Of a stretch of DNA of 64,000 nt, positions 26,701 to 38,217 are shown piece by piece. Each line of letters opens with the position of its first letter. Position 1 is the first letter of the stretch. A program made the position numbers and the translations under genes. This DNA is from Membranipora membranacea (lineage: Eukaryota > Bryozoa > Gymnolaemata > Cheilostomatida > Membraniporidae): NCBI GenBank assembly GCA_914767715.1, contig OU612072.1, positions 26,784,001-26,848,000 of the forward strand, read 5' to 3'. The notes under the pieces are model-generated. The model was not told the DNA's origin, did no database searches, and was given only the letters and a program-made list of their open reading frames with translations.

Positions 26701-29700
26701 AGGTAGAGCTCAGTCTAAGGTAGAACTCAGTCTAAGGTATAACTCAGTCTAAGGTAGAACTTAGTCTAAGGTAGAACTTAGTCTAAGGTAGAACTTAGTC
26801 TAAGGTAGAACTCAGTCTAAGGTATAACTCAGTCTAAGGTAGAACTCAGTCTAAGGTAGAACTCAGTCTAAGGTAGAACTCAGTCTAAGGTAGAACTTAG
26901 TCTAAGGTAGAACTTAGTCTAAGGTAGAACTCAGTCTAAGGTAGAACTCAGTCTAAGGTATAACTTAGTCTAAGGTAGAACTTAGTCTAAGGTAGAACTT
27001 AGTCTAAGGTAGAACTTAGTCTAAGGTAGAACTTAGTCTAAGGTAGAACTTAGTCTAAGGTATAACTTAGTCTAAGGTAGAACTCAGTCTAAGGTATAAC
27101 TTAGTCTAAGGTAGAACTTAGTCTAAGGTAGAACTTAGTCTAAGGTAGAACTTAGTCTAAGGTAGAACTTAGTCTAAGGTAGAACTTAGTCTAAGGTAGA
27201 ACTTAGTCTAAGGTAGAACTTAGTCTAAGGTAGAACTCAGTCTAAGGTATAACTTAGTCTAAGGTAGAACTCAGTCTAAGGTAGAACTTAGTCTAAGGTA
27301 GAACTTAGTCTAAGGTAGAACTTAGTCTAAGGTAGAACTTAGTCTAAGGTAGAACTTAGTCTAAGGTAGAACTTAGTCTAAGGTATAACTTAGTCTAAGG
27401 TAGAACTCAGTCTAAGGTATAACTTAGTCTAAGGTAGAACTTAGTCTAAGGTAGAACTTAGTCTAAGGTAGAACTTAGTCTAAGGTAGAACTTAGTCTAA
27501 GGTATAACTTAGTCTAAGGTAGAACTCAGTCTAAGGTATAACTTAGTCTAAGGTAGAACTTAGTCTAAGGTAGAACTTAGTCTAAGGTAGAACTTAGTCT
27601 AAGGTAGAACTTAGTCTAAGGTAGAACTTAGTCTAAGGTAGAACTCAGTCTAAGGTAGAACTCAGTCTAAGGTAGAACTTAGTCTAAGGTATAACTTAGT
27701 CTAAGGTAGAGCTCAGTCTAAGGTAGAACTTAGTCTAAGGTAGAACTCAGTCTAAGGTAGAACTCAGTCTAAGGTAGAACTCAGTCTAAGGTATAACTTA
27801 GTCTAAGGTAGAACTCAGTCTAAGGTATAACTTAGTCTAAGGTAGAACTCAGTATGAACAGTACAGTATGCTACCCCCAGTACAGTATGCTACCCCCAGT
27901 ACAGTATGCTACCCCCAGTACAGTATGCTACCCCCAGTACAGTATGCTACCCCCAGTACAGTATGCTACCCCCAGTACAGTACGCTACCCCCAGTACAAT
28001 AAAACATTGTTGTGTTATCGGTATTAACCATTGGGAGAGAAGGTTTAAGACAAAGAAAATTGAGCTATCCCAAAGTTTGAGCTCATATTTGTGTGTGTGG
28101 CAAACTGCCCGGCATGATTGGTTCGCTGCTCAGAAATCTTCAGCATTATACTTTGTTATAATAATAACCATAGCAATGTAGCCACGTGACTTGATATTTA
28201 TTTTTTCTTTGATAAGACCGAAGTTGCAGTGCGGTGGTCAACAGAAAACTATAATTAGGCGATGTTTAGGGGAAGGGTATTGTTTTGGGACTATCATAGC
28301 TGTAAGTTCAAGCAAACCTACTATTACCCGATGTTTTGGAGGTAGCTCAGTTGGTTAGAGCGCCTGCCCTCTAACACGCAAGTGTTGGAGGTCATAGCTT
28401 CAAATCCCGCTGCAGGATACCGACTACTGTGCTCAAATGACGCCCAAGGTATGCCCGCAAACTGAGAGCAACTTGTCGCCGAATACTGCGGCAACGCCCT
28501 TAGGCACTGCTATATCTCAGTCTCTGGACAGAGACAATCTGGTGTATTTAACCCACTTAAAATATGTTAATTCTCCTTTGTTTAACTCTTACATCAGCCG
28601 TGTTGCATATCACCACGTAGTCAGAGGAGCGAGTAATCAGAATACCAGAAGTTCTACACAAGGAGGGTCGATAAGTGGCGTGAGCTCCAGCACGGCGTCC
28701 AGCGGTCCAACGGGGAGTACCTGGAAAAAACAGCAGAAGAGGAAACGTAAACCGGAGAGGAAAGTCCCGGACAACCAGCCAACTCCTGAGCCCATCGAGA
28801 GATATGTATATATAGGTCAGTGTACTTATCTATGTCAAGTCAAAGTAGTAATCTGTAACTTGAATCTGAATTTAGTCCTGTGATCCTGTAGTGAATTGCC
28901 AGAATGATAGTTATATTCCTATTTTTATAAACAAAAGCAGATCTGCCTGAAATAAACAGGAAGCTTGCTGTCAAAAAGAGAATTTAACGTTTAACAAATA
29001 GTGTGGATTGAGGAGGTAGTTGATGTTTCTACACTTCAGACCCTGAGTATACACCATAGATCATGACTTAAGACTATAGACTTTAGAACTTGCTCTTAAA
29101 TAATATGCTGTATATATTTATATTTATATTTAATGACTCCACATGGAGGTCTTCTTGGACAGTCAGGAATTTTAGTCCAAAGAGGCGTCACAGCTTTTCT
29201 ATTTTGTTTTATGTCTTGCCGTGACAACAAATTTTATATAAGCTAATAACATTCTTGTACCCTGTGACCCTGTTACCCTGTGACCCTGTTACCCTGTGAC
29301 CCTGTGACCCATTTTTATTATCACATGAGAATATTGGATCTGATAAATACAACTTAAACTATATCTTCTCTTACTGCTCACAGTGCCGACGTTTGACGGG
29401 AGACAGAAGAACCTTCTCTCCTCAGAGTCAGCTCGCTGCCTCGTTCTCCTCCACAGTCTGAGTTCAGCTATAAACATCTCTAACAGAAGTGCCTCCTGTC
29501 TCATATCCACTAAACATGATAAGGCCTTCACCATCAGCAGTAAGGCTTACGAAGGTAAGGAGTAGTGACTCTTACAGCTATAGCCTGTGAGTCAGGTCAA
29601 CAATGGAACCCTGTCTGTATTATGGGTTGTATTGGATATTGCTTCTGTTGTATTATCTACTCATATATCACTATTGTGCCTGTGCTCTGATTTTGTTTTG

Positions 29701-32700
29701 ATTGGCTGATGAGTTTTGGTTTGTTATTATAAGAAGTTGTCTGTTCAACACACCCAACCTGATAAGAAACTCCTAAATTTTGAAATGAATCGCAGTCTAT
29801 GACAGCTAGTGATTGAGATAGAATAAATACAAATAGCTTGGCCTCTTGTTGCAGTTAAAGGATCGTTTTATTCTAACTTGCCAAATTGTTGACCATTATT
29901 TTTATTTAGGGTCACCAGTACCACAATGTTATTCTTATTTTATTTATATGAGAAGCTGGCGACTGCCAGATAAATTGGTAGCCTTACGTAAATAAATGTA
30001 TAAAGTTTGAAGCGCCTATGATTAGACTTAGATTATGTGATCCCGGATTCAATTATTCCCATAACCATGGCAGCTCGAAGTTGGAGGAGAGGACAACTCC
30101 GAATGCAGCAACATGGGAGATTGATTGATTGATCGGGATTTCAGCCGTGATGATTCAGTACTTTTGCCATGACCTGATGATTATTTTATTCCCACTGTAT
30201 TTTACAGCTGCATACATAAAGATATTACAAGTATTGGTGCCGTTTATATCACATCTCTCACAGTTAGTCTTCACTACTGACTTTGCTACAGGCAACCTGA
30301 AGAAAGGTCTGCAGAGGATGGGTGAGTTAATAAAGTCGTACTAACTCACATCAGTGTTTCATATATTAGAGTTTTTGATCCCAATACTGCTCGGCAGACC
30401 ACAGCCAGCCCTAAATAGCGTTCGGTATAGCAATCGCCTACAGCTCGATCGCCATACCGTGCTGGCTGTGGGCAAACTAGGATATAATAGTCAACATATA
30501 GGATGTGTCTTGAGATTCTGACTGTAATATGCCAACTATCTAAACACCAAATTTGACCCTGACCTCAATCTGCAGTCAATCTGTAAACTTGAGTAAATAG
30601 TACCACCTCAACAGTCATTTGATAAGCCCCTGAACTCTCTGTACCGGATCAAATGACAAAGTAATGGCAGTAATTTAGATTTGATACAGGATGTCTTTAG
30701 GAGAACCGCAGAATCATAAAAAAACAAATGAACTGTAATCTTGCAAAGATTTGCGTGTTAGATTGATTTACTTATAATCCATTAAAGTTATCTTACAGAA
30801 CTGAATGTGGACGATGATGAGTTTGTGGTGGCCTTGACCCAGTTCCAGAACAGGAAATACTTGACTAGCTGTAAGGCTATATACAAATACCTGGAGAACA
30901 GATCAGATATCACATTTATAGGAGAGCCGTTCCCCTCAGACTTTACAGAAGTATGTCAAGAGCTGCTGGAGGACGGAGCTATCACCTCTGAGAAGTAAGT
31001 CTGTGTCTGCATGTGTGTCTGTCTGTGTGTCTGTCTGCTCTGTCTGTGTGTCTGTCTGTCAGGAGCTGCTGGAGGACGGAGCCATCACCTCTGAGGAGTA
31101 AGTCTGTCTGTGTGTCTGTCTGCTCTGTCTGTGTGTCTGTCTGTCAGGAGCTGCTGGAGGACATAGCTATCACCTCTGAGAAGTAAGTCTGTGTCTGCAT
31201 GTGTGTCTGCATGTGTGTCTGTCTGTGTGTCTGTCTGTGTGTCTGTCTGCTCTGTCTGTGTGTCTGTCTGTCAGGAGCTGCTTGAGGACGGAGCCATCAC
31301 CTCTGAGAAGTAAGTCTGTCTGTGTGTCTGTCTGCTCTGTCTTTGTGTCTGTCTGTCAGGAGCTGCTGGAGGACGGCGCTATCACCTCTGAGAAGTAAGT
31401 CTGTGTCTGTATGTGTGTCTGTCTGTGTGTCTGTCTGCTCTGTCTGTCTGTCAGGAGCTGCTGGAGGACGGAGCCATCACCTCTGAGAAGTAAGTCTGTC
31501 TGTGTGTCTGTCTGCTCTGTCTGTGTGTCTGTCTGTCAGGAGCTGCTGGAGGACGGAGCTATCACCTCTGAGAAGTAAGTCTGTGTCTGAGGGTTTGTCT
31601 GTGTGTCTTTCTGTCTGTCTGTGTGTCTGTCTGTGTGTCTGTCTGCTCTGTCTGTGTGTCTGTCTGTCGGGAGCTGCTGGAGGACGTAGCTATCACATCT
31701 GAGAAGTAAGTCTGTCTGTGTGTCTGTCTGCTCTGTCTGTGTGTCTGTCTGTCAGGAGCTGCTGGAGGACGGAGCTATCACCTCTGAGAAGTAAGTCTGT
31801 GTCTGAGGGTTTGTCTGTGTGTCTTTCTGTCTGTCTGGGTGTCTGTCTGGGTGTCTGTCTGTGTGTCTGTCTGCCTGTCTCTGCGTCTGTCTGTGTGTCT
31901 GTGCCTGTCTGTGTGTCTGTGCCTGTCTGTGTGTCTGCTCTGTCTGTCTGTCTGTATGTGTATCTGGTCTGTTTGTCCGTGTGTCTGTCTGTCAGGAGCT
32001 ACTGGAGGACGGCGCTATCACTGCTGAGAAGTAAGTCTGTGTGTGTCTGTGTGTCTGCTCTGTCTCTGTGTCTGCTCTGTGTGTCTGGTCTGTCTGTGTG
32101 TCTGGTCTGTCTGTGTGTCTGGTCTGTCTGTCCGTGTGTCTGTCTGTCAGGAGCTACTGGAGGACGGGGCCATCACCTCTGAGAAGTATGTATGTCTATT
32201 ATCAGCAGAGAATAATATTTGGAAATAATCATTGACACATCATTACTGCTAACTGTTGATTATAACCCATACTGATCACGTGATATATTATTGCATGTAT
32301 ATCTCTGATCAATAGAGAGTGACCTAATTCACTTAGCGTGCGTTCCATCACAAGCGATTTGGTGCATGTTGGGTACTCTTTCTAAACTGACTCTAACGAT
32401 CAGAGATTCACATGATGATACTAATAGTGCAGTCTAAATGTCAGAATGATTCTAACCCTGCATCTTTCCTTTATAGATGTATGTTTATTTTGTGGATTAC
32501 CTTAATTAAAGTCTCAACCAGATATATCAATGATCACTGTATTTAATCAAATTTACTTATTTTTGGAGTTGCTCCACCACGAGCAGGTGACGGCTAACGA
32601 CATGAAATGCAGACAAATTGAATCAAGCTTGATCAATGTTAACCACCACCTATCAGGGGTGTAAATTCATACCCTGTGAACCGCAGATGGGTCCCCCTAA

Positions 32701-33491
32701 AAAGATTGGTCTGATACAGTCCTAAACCCCAGTTTTTTATTGCCAAGTAAACAAGAGTTAGTTCCCATCTTGTCAGAGTGTTGAAGTTGTAGTATTACAT
32801 ACCTGGTATCTATTATCTCCTCATAGATACAGAGCTGTACAACTATTAATGGCTCACAGCCAGATGCGGAGGGGATCACATGATGAGGCTCTCTCTCATT
32901 GGTCAGAACTACTATCGAAGGCAGAGTCTAGCAGAGAGAAGGCTTATGTATATCTGAATATAGCTGAGTGCTGTATTAAGCTCGGTAGGTGCTCATGATT
33001 GGCCAATCGAAAATAGATGATGATTGGTTCAACAAACCAAGAAGGTTTAGTCTTGATTGTTTATAAAAGATTATGATGAACTCTTGTTAAACAAGATCGG
33101 TTTTCCCAATAGTTTTCCCATCTCACCGTTAACATATGCCTGAAGGTTTTTACAGAAGAAGGTTTCTGGTTCTGCGCTCTTGGCCCATGTATCATTTATT
33201 GGTCAATAGCTGGCGACACCAATATTTTATCCCTCATAGAGATAAGCAAAAACATGTATGTAGGTTGTAAGAAAGAAAGATAATTACTGGCTATAAAGTT
33301 AATGTGTAATGCGTGTATTTGTATATCAGAATTGAGCATTGCCCTCATGCATTTTGACAGGAAGGAATGATGATGCCAGTAAATCTATAAATAGATCTGT
33401 GAGTTTATACAGAGAGGCTGGAGCTGCCGATAAATCAGTCAGTTACGAGTCGGAGCTGAAGAAACTACAGGATATGAAATCAGAGATTTAG
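8714..33491 (+). CDS. degenerate GlnD/DUF294-like nucleotidyltransferase + TPR-like protein
   Basis: Seventeen exons join in frame to 1,019 aa: 8714-8731, 9636-9821, 11637-11729, 14705-14861, 16728-16852, 17357-17497, 18038-18827, 19180-19341, 19888-19971, 20600-20752, 21151-21313, 28598-28815, 29384-29554, 30208-30321, 30799-30994, 32827-32984, 33361-33491 (TAG). Residues 1 to ~165 are low-complexity, rich in Arg, Pro and Ser, and probably disordered. The large exon at 18038 holds a domain like the N-terminal part of PII-uridylyltransferase-type proteins that occur with TPRs in invertebrates: a helical lead, then a strand-turn region (NFAIVGNYRFGT..SPFDPI, residues ~375-394) and LGETSLPSLNI. 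Family members usually have G-S and an acidic pair (SDLE). Here these are G-N and FDPI, so catalysis is doubtful. Residues ~700-790 are again low-complexity and basic. The C-terminus (from ~860) has TPR-like helices (AYVYLNIAECCIKLGRNDDA). Introns carry the repeats listed separately. The role is unknown; a scaffold or signalling function is inference. Confidence 0.8.
10986..11049. repeat. 32-bp direct duplication
   Basis: Two adjacent identical 32-bp copies beginning GACATCATCGAAAGTGCTGA, in intron 2 of the nucleotidyltransferase-like gene. Confidence 0.85.
12007..14505. repeat. 25/26-bp minisatellite, about 2.5 kb, in intron 3
   Basis: Nearly perfect tandem repeat of roughly 95-100 units. 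Each unit contains CATATGGGAGATAG followed by GGG or AGG and ACAAACAA(A)C. Two unit lengths occur, differing by one A (CAACATATG or CAAACATATG). The left half mixes both and is rich in the shorter unit; beyond about 13,650 the longer unit is almost the only one. Single-base variants (G/A in GRGG, ACAATC for ACAAAC) mark blocks. Long reading frames across it on the minus strand are repeat artefacts. It lies between the exons ending 11729 and starting 14705. Confidence 0.97.
21314..27853. repeat. 17-bp minisatellite, 384 units, starting at a splice donor
   Basis: Unit GTATAACTTAGTCTAAG, with a T/G choice at base 4 and a T/C choice at base 8, and rarer variants (GAGCTC, ACCCAG, GTCTCAG). The first unit begins at the GT of the donor of exon 11 (exon end TACAG at 21313). 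From 21314 to 27841 the length is 6,528 bp, exactly 384 x 17, so there is no net indel; a partial unit follows to about 27853. Each unit boundary reads AAG|GTATAA or AAG|GTAGAA, which resembles a 5' splice site. Rare variants recur at multiples of 17 bp, showing block (higher-order) duplication. Confidence 0.98.
27863..27995. repeat. 19-bp minisatellite, 7 units
   Basis: Seven copies of ACAGTATGCTACCCCCAGT (133 bp, 7 x 19, one copy with TACGC). It begins within 10 bp of the end of the 17-bp array. Each unit contains CTACCCCCAG, which resembles a pyrimidine tract plus a 3' splice-site AG. Confidence 0.95.
28338..28560 (+). mobile_element. tRNA-derived SINE, copy 1
   Basis: Head with RNA polymerase III promoter boxes: A-box-like TAGCTCAGTTGGTTAGAGC and B-box-like GCTTCAAATCCC. 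The anticodon-arm region is a 10-bp hairpin (CCTCTAACAC / GTGTTGGAGG with a GCAA loop), unlike a working tRNA. The body (CCGAATACTGCGGC, AGTCTCTGGACAGAGACAA) matches the two copies at 41519 and 48811 on the other strand. It sits in intron 11 just upstream of exon 12 (28598) and is more diverged than the other two. Confidence 0.85.
30960..32185 (+). repeat. tandem array of 35-nt exon-end copies with splice signals
   Basis: The last 35 nt of exon 15 (30960-30994, GAGCTGCTGGAGGAC to TCTGAGAA, encoding ELLEDGAITSE) and its GTAAGT donor are repeated ten times: 31063, 31148, 31275, 31360, 31455, 31540, 31671, 31756, 31996 and 32151, each exactly 35 nt. Nine copies are preceded by a TCTGTCTGTCAG acceptor; the one at 31671 has CGG instead. 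Copies 1-9 end in GTAAGT and the last in GTATGT. Spacers are (TCTG/TGTG)n tracts, most often giving an 85-nt period. Because 35 is not a multiple of three, including one or two copies shifts the frame, while three or none keeps it. The next constitutive exon (32827) fits the parent exon's phase. These copies are decoys or alternative mini-exons. Confidence 0.92.
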
Positions 33492-33501
33492 TAACATGTG
33501 T

Positions 33502-33650
33502 GAAAGCTTAGCTGTGATAAGAAAGCTTAGCTGTGATATGGAAGCTTAGCTGTGAATAAGAAATCTTAGCTGTGACAAGAAAGCTAAACTTTATATAAAA
33601 GCTAAACTGCGATAAAAAAGCTCAGTTGTGATATGCAGGCTTAGCTGTTT
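33502..33650 (+). repeat. short repeat in 3' UTR
   Basis: About seven decaying copies of an 18-20 bp unit around AAGCTTAGCTGTGATA follow the stop codon at 33491, so they lie in the predicted 3' UTR of the nucleotidyltransferase-like gene. Confidence 0.75.
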
Positions 33651-34683
33651 TATCACGCTGACAAATAGTTTATCTTTTATAAATGATCTCGTTATTTTAG
33701 CCTTTGAATCAATTGCTCAAAACCGTTTTGATTCACATAAGTATACTCTTTTGCATGAGAACACGTTATATGGTATTTGGATTTAAAATGATGTTTTTCA
33801 TCTGATTGGTTTTTTACTATATTTATTTGCATCAATAAGTTGAAAATCAACATGACAAGCTGAAACTAACATTTTCTATTATACTTGGAAACACCACCAT
33901 GTTGATATTACTCATATTATTTTTAATCATAATTCCTAAAATCAAAATCAATCTCAATCAGCTTACTTAAAAAAAAGAATTTTCCCGCATTAATAGCATT
34001 TAAATGAATCTGAAAATGGTTGCCTTTTTACTTATGATTTTATTACTTCACCTGTAATATTTAATTTCAAGAAGTCCTTGCCTGATAGGGCAGAATAAAA
34101 TTCTAAAATATCTGTAATAATTTGTTATCACACAGTACAGCAATATATTGAAACAAAATCTGACATAGTAGTAGTTATACCCGGAACTCCGAGGGATTCG
34201 TAGGATACATGATCGTGTGCCTGATTTCTGTGGATTGTAGATTTAGATTAGATTAAGAAAGATTTATTTATGTGACATCTATCAGTGCTCTGGTCGTATT
34301 TCACTGTTAGATACAGCTATCAGTAATCTGGTCGTATTTCTTGTTGTTTAGGCAGAATGAGGTCAAGGTTAGGTCAGCGTACGCTCCTTTGTCTGTTTTA
34401 GTTGGGTATACAATCCTAGTATTTGAGAGAGAGAGGAGAGACTATGAGAGACAAGGTCCAGAATAAAAGAATTAATCAGTGAGCGCGCAATGAGAATTAT
34501 ATATCCACCCACCATCTGAGTTTAACTTATCGTACCAGAGTTGTCGTCTGCTGCTCAGAGAGTAGCCTCAGTACTAGAGTTGTCGTCACCTGCTCAGAGA
34601 GTAGCCTCAGAAACTATACATGCACTCATTCAAATATTTTATTTATCCAACACAGTATTGATAATAAAAGGAGTCCGCATGAG

Positions 34684-34747
34684 TGAACTAATGGGGGTAC
34701 AGACTTGTGATCTTTAAGGTCCAGGTTCAATTCCTGGCCGCGGAATT
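34684..34747 (+). repeat. tRNA-like relic (possible second SINE family)
   Basis: A perfect 5-bp T-arm (CCAGG TTCAATT CCTGG) is followed by CCGCGGA, whose GCGGA pairs with TCCGC at the 5' end. An ACTTGTGATCT stretch occupies the anticodon region. The D-arm and the acceptor stem are incomplete, so a working tRNA is unlikely. A tRNA pseudogene or SINE head is the better reading. Confidence 0.35.
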
Positions 34748-36421
34748 TATTTCTGATTTGGTACTGGTACACCATTCATCCTAGCCAGGTGTTTGTGAAA
34801 CTGGACTAAAAATACCGGAGGTCCACTTAGTTTTCGCACACTCAGCCACAGGCATTTAAAAGATTTCCCTCTGCCTCTACAATATGAAGAGTGGCTGAGT
34901 TTCCTATCGGCATGGGTATTGGGTGTGGTATGAGAACTACCTGTACCTGTACCTGTACATAAGAGAGGGTAACTCTCTTCACTCTAAAGATGATGATTGA
35001 CCATAGGCAATAAGTTTCACATATAGAAAGGCAAGGCTCATGAAATCTGGATGCGGCCAAACAAGTTGACAATAACCTTTTTAGATCCGGTATATAGGTA
35101 AGATAATATGCTGCTGAGATTATACAGGTGATGTTGCCTTTCTATGAGTTGGCCTTGAGATCTAGGTTTGTGAACTCACGCATTTAAGCAGTCAAGAGAA
35201 GATCTGTACTTCTCGTAATGGGGGAGAAAACTATCATGAATCGTTGAAGATTGATCGAACATTGTTCTCTTCTCTTTTCTCATGACAGTTCGACAGCAAG
35301 ACTGGAAAATCTTAAGCCCTTCACCTTTTCTAATGGTCGATCCAGGCTGTGTCCTTGGCTTTCAAGTGGTTGGGCCAGGCAAAGGTGGTGCGGAGGGGGC
35401 GCTATAGTGCCTTCTCGCTAAGGGGCTATGAAATTTTTTGAAAAACTGGCAGTTTTAAAGCATTCCATTCAGTTTTGAGTAGGCAATTGACAAGAAACTG
35501 GCCCCAGGGATCTTAGTGTAACAGGGAGGGATATCATCATAACCCTACTATCATTGATACTTAGAATTGAAAAATTGGTGAACTTATCATGGAGTGTAGT
35601 TAGAAAAGAGGTAGATGATTGAATCTTACGGCGGTATGCTGGTGATAACGATAAGATTGAGTATAGGGTAAGTGCTCTCCTTAATCAGACTGTCCTGTAT
35701 GTCACCTGGAGCCCCTATCACTGTACCGTCGAATGTAAGATCAGTAGGCCACGTCACTGTAACAGTGTCATTCTCACATCGCAGCTTAGCCTTAGATCCA
35801 GGAGCTCTTCTACAGGCTGAAATATTATCGGAAACTGAATGAATTCTCATCAAAATGACAAACTTAGAAACTAGGACACTTCTGTTTCTCAATTAATGTT
35901 AAAATTTTGAATGGAATCGATAGTGTACTAGTATTATTCTATGGCACTTGATTGTAGATATTGAAACAGCACACAAACGATCTAGCAAGTTATTTAAATT
36001 TCTCGCACTGCGCTTTTGAGGTTGCGTTGAAATTGAATCGCCAGCGCTCGTCTCCCCTTCTCTCTTTTCCTTCTCAGTGATCAGGTACAGGATACAGGCT
36101 ATGTGTTTAAAAATTTCATCAAGTATGAGTGACGGGATTCCTGCCCAACCGCCGACCGCAAGGACATGCGGTCTCAGTTAAGTTTAATACCTTGCTGACA
36201 TATCTTCTCGAGAAGATTGAAATGGCCTTCTGCTGATAACTCCATTGTTGACTTAACATTGTTATCCTTGAGAGCTGAGCATTTCACTTTATACACTGAC
36301 TTGAACTCCAGTCTTCTCAGCAGAAAATGGTCTAAAAATGAGTCAAACTTGATATAAATGCTTTATGAAACTTGGGGAAATCTAATAGGTAATAGAAGTT
36401 TAAACCAGGGGGGTCTTTTAA

Positions 36422-36826
36422 TCACCCTTACACCACCCTTACACCACCCTTACACCACCCTTACACCACCCTTACACCACCCTTACACCACCCTTACACC
36501 ACCCTTACACCACCCTTACACCACCCTTACACCACCCTTACACCACCCTTACACCACCCTTACACCACCCTTACACCACCCTTACACCACCCTTACACCA
36601 CCCTTACACCACCCTTACACCACCCTTACACCACCCTTACACCACCCTTACACCACCCTTACACCACCCTTACACCACCCTTACACCACCCTTACACCAC
36701 CCTTACACCACCCTTACACCACCCTTACACCACCCTTACACCACCCTTACACCACCCTTACACCACCCTTACACCACCCTTACACCATCCTTACACCACC
36801 CTTACACCATCCTTACACCATCCTTA
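36422..36826. repeat. 11-bp minisatellite in NHL gene intron 6
   Basis: About 37 copies of ACCACCCTTAC, nearly perfect, with ACCATCC variants confined to the right end. It begins 28 bp beyond the donor of exon 6 of the minus-strand gene (exon end 36854), so it lies at the 5' end of that intron. The long plus-strand frame (HPYTTLTP repeats) is an artefact. Confidence 0.95.
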
Positions 36827-38217
36827 TGTCACATTTGTATCACTTATACGTACCTTTGATTTCTAAGCGTGAGGAGCAATTCTTGCCATTTTTAGTCATC
36901 TCATACTCGTAGGTCCCAACAGGTAACTTCAAAGTGTGGTTTGTGTCTCCTAAGTTGAGTCGAAATTCAGATGTACCAGTAGAGAGAGACACAACTCCTC
37001 GTATTGCAGAAGGGCATTCAAAGGAATTGGTGTCTGTTAAAATACAATAGAAGATATTTTATTGGTATTTCCTTCCGAATGATATTCACACACCTCTCCC
37101 AAAAGGTTTGAACAATGCTGAAACCCATAAAAGGCTACTATGCTCTTTTCTATTGGAGAAATGCATATGATGGGATGACCACTAATTTTATTTAGGCATT
37201 TCGTTTATACCTAAACAGTTTGGAATAAGGAAACTGGTAGCCTAGAGTTGGCAGGATACTCAACGAATATAAGTGGCATTACGTTGCACTTTTCTGTGAA
37301 TCCATTGGCCAAAGCACTATTCTCTCTTCACCACTGACTATATCAAAACAGTCCAACCAATGTCAAACCAATATTTACCATCGATGTGTAGGCAGCTGAC
37401 AATCATTGGCGAGCTAGTAACTGTAAACTATGCCCAGGAAAATTATAACATTTTCAACGTCCCTAAGAAAGCTAGCGCCTTGTACACACTTGATGGCAAT
37501 GTTAACCTGGTCTGAGCCTATCTTAGCTGGATGGATTGATACAAGGTCCATTTATCTCACAATAACTTACCATTATTGTGGACAGTGATATGTGAGACAC
37601 ATTTATTGTTGTAGACATCGACTGTCGTGTAGTTATATTCTCCTGGTATGAGGCTTATAGTCAGTTCAGGATTTACCTCCACATCAGCTGACCTCTCACC
37701 ATCGGGGATGATGACAGTTTGGTTTCTACTCCTACAGGGTGGTAATCTAGTAGTTGTAATTGGTGGTATTGTTGATGTGGCTCGCCCTAAAAAATGGGTA
37801 CAACTCTAAAACAGCCACCAAAACTGCAATGTTAAAAGTAAACTGGTTCAAACCACAAATGTTGGCAGTCATTTCCGTAGAAGCGATTGAAACAATGAGG
37901 TCCCTCAATTTATTGATTGGAAACATACCAAGTCAAGTGAATTCAAAGTTGGCATGAAAACTCTTCGATATGAAAACAGTTTGGTATCTGTATCCAATAT
38001 CACAAAACGGAACGATAAACTGAATACAGATATCTGTTGATACTGCTTACCATCGATGACGCTCACTCTTATCTCACACGGTGTTCGTCCTCTCTTGATC
38101 TTGTACACATGAAGTCCTGGTCCGAGAGACAGAGTGTGTTCGGGTAACACTTCTACATCAATCCTACTCTCTTCCCCCTTCAGAATCTTTACCACTGATC
38201 TCGATATGCATGGGATA

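Larger units (their letters stand above)
33492..35625. other. intergenic region between convergent genes
   Basis: Region between the 3' end of the plus-strand gene (33491) and the 3' end of the minus-strand NHL gene (35626). It is AT-rich to about 34,200 with several AATAAA-type signals (for example near 34095). It also holds a 40-bp direct duplication near 34535-34610 (GAGTTGTCGTC..CAGAGAGTAGCCTCAG twice) and a tRNA-like stretch listed separately. No further exon is supported. Confidence 0.55.

Noticed and set aside
12007-27853. CRISPR-like repeat arrays
   Set aside because: Repeats are directly adjacent without unique spacers, and the genome is animal-like with introns. They are minisatellites.
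28339-28420. Possible functional tRNA gene
   Set aside because: Where the anticodon arm should be there is a 10-bp hairpin with a GCAA loop, the acceptor stem does not close, and the sequence continues into a body shared with two other copies. It is a SINE head.
29265-29312. Possible telomere-like repeat (ACCCTGTG / TTACCCTG)
   Set aside because: Only about six short imperfect copies inside an intron, and not the animal telomere motif in tandem.
31201-32235. Cys/Val/Leu-rich frames (CLSVCLSV) across the mini-exon array
   Set aside because: They read through the TCTG/TGTG spacer repeats. The real coding exon ends at 30994 and resumes at 32827 in phase.
36358-36912. 184-aa plus-strand frame with HPYTTLTP repeats
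   Set aside because: It reads the 11-bp minisatellite antisense to the NHL gene intron and overlaps exon 6 on the other strand.
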